Positions 13,930-17,759 of a stretch of 17,759 bases of DNA are shown piece by piece. The stretch comes from an uncultured bacterium (GTDB lineage: Bacteria > Hydrothermota > Tepidihabitantia > Tepidihabitantales > Tepidihabitantaceae), in the NCBI GenBank assembly GCA_937139435.1, contig CAKZPX010000206.1, forward strand, positions 1 through 17,759. Direction: 5' to 3'. The first letter of the stretch is position 1. Each line of letters starts with the position of its first letter. The position numbers and the translations under genes were made by a program. A model generated the notes under the pieces. The model saw only the letters and a program-made list of their open reading frames with translations. It was not told the DNA's origin and ran no database searches.

Positions 13930-14613
13930 GTGTCTTTACCGCTGATTGCGGTTGTTGACGATGAACCAGATATTCTGGAACTCGTGGCAATGCATCTGCA
14001 AAAGGCAGGGTTTGCAGTGGCCACCCTACCCGATGCCAACCAGCTTTATCGCCTTCTGGAACACAAAACTCCCAGCCTTATAATCCTTGATCTGATGTTG
14101 CCGGATGTTGATGGCATTGATGTCTGTCGCCTTTTAAGACAGAATCCACGCTGGTCAGCAATTCCTATAATAATGCTTACCGCCCGCACCGAAGAAACAG
14201 ACCGCGTCCTCGGGCTGGAAATCGGCGCTGATGACTATATAACCAAACCATTTTCCCCGCGCGAACTGGTTGCGCGAGTAAGAACCGTCCTCCGCCGCCA
14301 GGAACGCCAAGCAGAGGCGGAAATAGTTACTATCGGAGGGGTTATTACCATTGACCCAAAACGTCACGAGGTTACTGTTGCTGGTAAAAAGATTAATGTC
14401 AGTACAACTGAATTCCGGATTTTACTAATATTAGCTCAACGACCCGGCTGGGTGTTTACCCGCAACCAGATTTTAAATGAACTCTGGGGTGAGGAAAAAG
14501 CGGTTCTTGACCGCACAATTGACGTGCACATCCGCAACCTTCGGTTAAAACTGGGTAAAGCTGGTAGTCTGATTGTCAATGTCCGCGGGGTGGGCTATAA
14601 AATCCAGACATAA
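13930..14613 (+). CDS. phoB: Phosphate response regulator, OmpR/PhoB family
   Basis: The DNA-binding response regulator of the Pho system. The receiver domain (1-120) has the acidic pair Asp10/Asp11 (VVDDEPD), phosphoacceptor Asp54 (LIILDLMLPDVDG), Thr84 (IIMLTAR) and Lys106 (DYITKPFSPREL). The C-terminal winged helix (about 130-227) has TTEFRILLILAQRPGWVFTR, then the recognition-helix region DRTIDVHIRNLRLKLG, and ends RGVGYKI. At 227 residues it is of standard length. The start is GTG at 13930, with the conserved LIAVVDDE right after it; no Shine-Dalgarno is visible. The sensor kinase follows after nine bases. Its likely target in this window is the 11-bp repeat array at 8396-8439. Confidence 0.94.
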   Translation: MSLPLIAVVDDEPDILELVAMHLQKAGFAVATLPDANQLYRLLEHKTPSLIILDLMLPDVDGIDVCRLLRQNPRWSAIPIIMLTARTEETDRVLGLEIGADDYITKPFSPRELVARVRTVLRRQERQAEAEIVTIGGVITIDPKRHEVTVAGKKINVSTTEFRILLILAQRPGWVFTRNQILNELWGEEKAVLDRTIDVHIRNLRLKLGKAGSLIVNVRGVGYKIQT

Positions 14614-14622
14614 CCACTTTCT

Positions 14623-15981
14623 ATGACCAAACTGGAACGACGCTTACTTTATAAAATCATCCTAGTCAATCTACCCGCCGGTTTCGTTCTCCTTCTATTT
14701 GTAATTATAGCCCATTTGCTTAAACCATCATCTGCCGAACAATATCTCCCTCTCCTGGTTATTGCACCGGGGTTGTCAATCTCCCTTACTCTCGTTTTAA
14801 CCCTGAGAGAGTTCAAAAAACTATATCATATACTGGGTGAACTGGAAGAAAACATCGTCCGGCTCGGTTCCGAAAATTTTATCCCCTCGCCACCGTCAGT
14901 ACCTCTGCCAGAATGGCCGAATTCTGCCATTATCGCTCTCAAAAACTTAGTGACAAAATTCAGCAAAACCGAAGGAGAATTGCAACAGAAAAAGGAGTGG
15001 CTGGAACTCATTGTAACCGCCCTTCCGGATGGAATAATCATAATTGATGCCTCCGGCAGAATTGTCTTGTCCAACCCGCCCATCACTCAGATTACCGGTA
15101 TAAAACAGCTCGAAGGAAAGTTCTACTGGGAGGTCCTGCGCAAAGCAGAACTCATGAATATCCTTCAAGAAGTAAGACCGGGAAAACCGCCTTTAACTAC
15201 GGAAACCCGATTTGATGAACAAACATTCTTTGTTACCGCAGTCGCGGGGGAAACAACCAACCATCGCATCCTTATTTTTAATGATTACACTTCAATTATT
15301 AGAGCAGAACGAATGAAACAAGACTTTGTGCTCAATGTTTCCCATGAACTTCGAACCCCACTTTCGGCTATAAAGGGCTATGTGGAGACTCTGGAAGAAA
15401 CCATTGAGCCCAAGAATCGGGGCTATCTGGAAATAATAAAACGCCATACCGACCGGATGATGAATCTAATTCAGGATCTTCTGCAACTGGCGCGTCTTGA
15501 AGAGGAAAAATTTCCGCTTCAGAAGGAAAGTATTGAACTGGCGACGTTGGTTAACAATATCCTTCCCATCTTCGTCCGTCAGGCAAGAAAAAAGGGTATT
15601 ACGATAGAGACAGCCATCCCCGATACGATAAAACCGATCGAAGCAGACCGTTTGCTCTTAGAACAAGCTTTAATCAACCTGCTTGATAATGCTGTAAAAT
15701 ACACCGAAAACGGACTGATCGCAATTACCGCCGAGGAGATGGACAATTCCGTTGCCATTTCAGTACGCGACACAGGTATTGGAATTGATAAAGAACACAT
15801 CGACCGAATCTTTGAACGGTTTTATGTAGTTAATCGCTCACGCTCCCGCCAGACAGGAGGCACCGGTTTAGGTCTGGCAATTGTAAAACATATCATTGAA
15901 CTCCATAAGGGAAAAATTCAGGTGAAAAGCACACCTGGCATTGGTTCAACTTTTACCATCATCTTACCGGGAAAATTATGA
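14623..15981 (+). CDS. phoR: Phosphate sensor histidine kinase PhoR
   Basis: The membrane-bound kinase that would phosphorylate PhoB. Two closely spaced transmembrane helices (about 10-34 and 41-62) leave an outside loop of only about six residues, so phosphate is not sensed directly in the periplasm; the signal would come from Pst/PhoU, as in known PhoR proteins. A linker of about 65 residues leads to a PAS-like domain (about 124-225; TALPDGIIIIDASGRIVLSNPP). The HisKA domain holds the phosphorylated His241 (NVSHELRTPLSAIKGYVETL). The ATPase domain has an N-box INLLDNAVKYT (351-361), G1 DTGIGI (383-388), F-box RIFERF and G2 GGTGLGL (412-418). Its TGA overlaps the ATG of the next gene (ATGA). 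Confidence 0.93.
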   Translation: MTKLERRLLYKIILVNLPAGFVLLLFVIIAHLLKPSSAEQYLPLLVIAPGLSISLTLVLTLREFKKLYHILGELEENIVRLGSENFIPSPPSVPLPEWPNSAIIALKNLVTKFSKTEGELQQKKEWLELIVTALPDGIIIIDASGRIVLSNPPITQITGIKQLEGKFYWEVLRKAELMNILQEVRPGKPPLTTETRFDEQTFFVTAVAGETTNHRILIFNDYTSIIRAERMKQDFVLNVSHELRTPLSAIKGYVETLEETIEPKNRGYLEIIKRHTDRMMNLIQDLLQLARLEEEKFPLQKESIELATLVNNILPIFVRQARKKGITIETAIPDTIKPIEADRLLLEQALINLLDNAVKYTENGLIAITAEEMDNSVAISVRDTGIGIDKEHIDRIFERFYVVNRSRSRQTGGTGLGLAIVKHIIELHKGKIQVKSTPGIGSTFTIILPGKL

Positions 15982-16718
15982 AAAAAAATCACACAATAAT
16001 AGTCCATCTCTCTGATCTCCATCTCGGTGGGGCCTACTTTATACCGGAGTGGGGCGAGCGAGTCGTAGACGTAGTCAACCGCATCGCACCTGACCTGCTA
16101 GTTATTACCGGCGACTTAACCACCGAGGGACATGTACATGAATACGAACAGGTATCATCATACCTTAACCGTTTCACCGTTAAAAACAGATTAGTCGTGC
16201 CAGGAAACCACGACTCCCGTAATGAGGGTTACACAATCTTTGAGGAAATCTTTCATACCCGATACCCATTTTATACCAACGGGTATCTAACATTACTGGG
16301 TGTTGATTCAAGTCAACCCGACATTGATGACGGACACGTTGGACGCACCAATTATCAGCTGATTACCAGCCGGTTAGCAGCAGTTTCCCCTGTGAAAATT
16401 CTCGCAATGCACCACCATCTTATACCAATACCAGGAACCGGAAGGGAACGTCACATCCCCACCGATGCCGGCGACATATTGAAACTATGTATCGATTTGA
16501 AGATAAACCTGGTTTTATCGGGTCACAAACATCTGCCCTGGATATGGCATCTGGAAAAAACATGGTTTATCACCGGTGGTACAGCAACCTCTCAGCGACT
16601 AAAAGGACGCTCATATCCATCTTTTAACATCATCACCATTTATGGAAAACGATTTACACTTAAAGAAGTTAACGTGGCAACCGGGCAAACCACAAAAAAA
16701 CTTTATGCATCACTTTAA
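15978..16718 (+). CDS. Calcineurin-like metallophosphoesterase (CpdA/Icc-like)
   Basis: A two-metal phosphoesterase of 246 residues with all the family motifs: D-x-H (Asp13, His15 in HLSDLHLG), GD (Gly45-Asp46 in VITGDLTTEG), GNHD (76-79), a His cluster (His145-147, AMHHHLIP) and G-H-x-H (182-185, SGHKH). The sequence LSDLHLG...GDLT...VPGNHDSR resembles the CpdA/Icc group, which hydrolyses cyclic nucleotides or other phosphodiesters; the substrate here is unknown. No signal peptide is present, so it acts in the cytoplasm. The ATG overlaps the phoR stop by four bases, so it belongs to the phosphate operon and may release phosphate from internal phosphodiesters or tune a signal. Its end overlaps the convergent gene by nine bases. 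Confidence 0.9.
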   Translation: MKKNHTIIVHLSDLHLGGAYFIPEWGERVVDVVNRIAPDLLVITGDLTTEGHVHEYEQVSSYLNRFTVKNRLVVPGNHDSRNEGYTIFEEIFHTRYPFYTNGYLTLLGVDSSQPDIDDGHVGRTNYQLITSRLAAVSPVKILAMHHHLIPIPGTGRERHIPTDAGDILKLCIDLKINLVLSGHKHLPWIWHLEKTWFITGGTATSQRLKGRSYPSFNIITIYGKRFTLKEVNVATGQTTKKLYASL

Positions 16719-17759
16719 GTTGCCGACAACTACAAACCTTTTCACCTTCTGACCGCGGGAAGTGGCGTTTTGATCAATGACGAAATAAACACCCGGTTTT
16801 AACCTCTCATAACTCCTTTGCCGACCAGTAATATCAAAAATTCTCATCCTCGGTGAAAAATCCTTCACGGCAAATGCGACACCCGTCCCATAACTAATTT
16901 TTTGTTCCCCCGTTAGTAAAAATCTATCTGTCCTTATCCCTAACCGGGATAATATTACTAAGTTGGGGTTATAACACCAGAACTCCCTGGAACCTCCGCC
17001 CTTGAGCGCATAAACCATGCCCTGATAGTAACCAAGTCCACCACCCGCCTTCACCCGACACATTCTACGACCCAATGGTATTCCCTCAATTTCTTCCCAG
17101 GAGTTCAAGAGAACATCATAGCGCCAGAACTCTCTGGTTCCGCCGCCCTTAAAAGCGTAAATAAATCTGTTGCCATCACCTGCTAAAGCCGCTCCCTCCC
17201 GACAACGCCGTAAGCCGTTCTTACCAGCCATAGGCAAAGCGGCGCGTTCAACCCATGTGTCCTGGAAAACATTGTATTCATAAAATTCGTTAGTCTTACC
17301 TTTAAGGCAGAACACACGATCACCAACCGTTACTAGAGCACTTCCTTTACCGACCATTTTACCCTCATATCCTAATGGAACTGGACGACGACTGTGCCAC
17401 TTCTTATATTTCACCCAGTAAACCAGAAAATCGTTTGTCCGACTACCCTTTAAACAGAACACTTTACCGGTATCCCGTGCAGGCAAAAACACCAGTCCGG
17501 AACCGTATCTTACACCCACGGTATAAGCGGGAAGTGGTTCCTCACTGAACCAGGAATCTTTCACCATATCATAACACCAGAACTCCCGACTATTTCTACC
17601 TTTAAGCAGATAAATCCGGTTAGCACCGTTCCAGCACATAGTTGCCCCACGTTTGGGCTTACCTCCTACCGCTGGTACTGATGCCCGTGCCTCCCAGTGA
17701 CCCTCCTCAGGACGATAAAGGTAGAACTCACCTGTACCACCTTTAAGCACATAAACCCC
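16710..17759 (-). CDS. Kelch-like repeat protein with a T9SS-like tail, 5' end outside the window
   Basis: The frame is open to the right edge, where repeat sequence (VYVLKGGTGEF) continues upstream of the first visible ATG at 17750, so that ATG is internal and the N-terminus is missing. At least six repeats of about 45-60 residues are seen. Each is built on a (V/I)(Y/F)-x-(L/F)KG-x-(G/T)-x-(E/D)F-x-x-Y core followed by W and a charged stretch (YALKGGGTREFWRYDVLLNSWEE), the pattern of kelch/galactose-oxidase-type propellers. The C-terminus RMRIFDITGRQRSYERLKPGVYFVIDQ...VKRFVVV parallels the tail of the propeller protein at 4683-7040 and resembles a type IX secretion sorting domain. It is probably secreted or surface-attached; the ligand is unknown. 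It converges on the phosphoesterase with a nine-base overlap of the 3' ends. Confidence 0.82.
   Translation of the reverse strand, partial: GVYVLKGGTGEFYLYRPEEGHWEARASVPAVGGKPKRGATMCWNGANRIYLLKGRNSREFWCYDMVKDSWFSEEPLPAYTVGVRYGSGLVFLPARDTGKVFCLKGSRTNDFLVYWVKYKKWHSRRPVPLGYEGKMVGKGSALVTVGDRVFCLKGKTNEFYEYNVFQDTWVERAALPMAGKNGLRRCREGAALAGDGNRFIYAFKGGGTREFWRYDVLLNSWEEIEGIPLGRRMCRVKAGGGLGYYQGMVYALKGGGSREFWCYNPNLVILSRLGIRTDRFLLTGEQKISYGTGVAFAVKDFSPRMRIFDITGRQRSYERLKPGVYFVIDQNATSRGQKVKRFVVVGNLK
16969..17757 (-). repeat. DNA-level repeats inside the kelch-like gene
   Basis: A roughly 45-bp unit that encodes (Y)xLKGGGTREFWxY recurs near 16973-17019, 17117-17160, 17569-17611 and 17714-17757. The plus strand shares CCAGAACTC, CCGCCCTT or ACCTTTAA and (A/C)ATAAA blocks. 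The first two copies are closest to each other, which suggests fairly recent repeat duplication or gene conversion. Confidence 0.6.

Noticed and set aside
16700..16720. A bidirectional terminator between the phosphoesterase and kelch-like genes.
   Set aside because: The two coding regions overlap by nine bases and no inverted repeat is visible there.

Overview
The window looks like chromosomal DNA of a diderm (Gram-negative type) bacterium. The evidence is an outer-membrane porin-like barrel, a LolA lipoprotein carrier, an apolipoprotein N-acyltransferase (Lnt) and two secreted repeat proteins that end in FDITGR...(P)GVYF modules like type IX secretion (T9SS) sorting domains. That combination suggests the Fibrobacteres-Chlorobi-Bacteroidetes side of the tree or a candidate phylum such as WOR-3. 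The phylum is inference. No rRNA, tRNA, insertion sequence, CRISPR array or phage gene was seen.

Left part (1-7090, all minus strand, read right to left). A strong sigma70-like promoter at 7062-7089 drives a secreted YVTN-type beta-propeller protein, then lolA, a PaaI-like hotdog thioesterase and rimO, with gaps or overlaps of a few bases. A second promoter, with the purN start codon almost on its +1, begins purN, an atypical Gfo/Idh/MocA oxidoreductase and lnt, which runs off the left edge.

Middle (7090-8471, plus strand) is a decayed phosphate locus. A PstS-like gene has its lipoprotein signal peptide in a different frame from its body, and it is followed at once by only the last ~45 codons of a pstB gene. 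I read this as the scar of an older pstS...pstB operon whose centre was deleted.

Right part (8396-16718, plus strand) is a complete phosphate-starvation operon. It starts with a Pho-box-like array of 11-bp repeats, followed by an OprP-like porin, pstS, pstC, pstA, pstB, phoU, phoB, phoR and a calcineurin-like phosphoesterase whose start overlaps phoR. Phosphate would cross the outer membrane through the porin, be bound by PstS and be imported by PstC/PstA/PstB. PhoU and the PhoR/PhoB two-component pair would couple uptake to transcription through the repeats at 8396-8439. pstB has no ATG/GTG/TTG at a plausible position and appears to start at ATT behind a well-placed Shine-Dalgarno.

Right edge (16710-17759, minus strand): the C-terminal part of a kelch-like repeat protein with a T9SS-like tail, converging on and overlapping the phosphoesterase gene.
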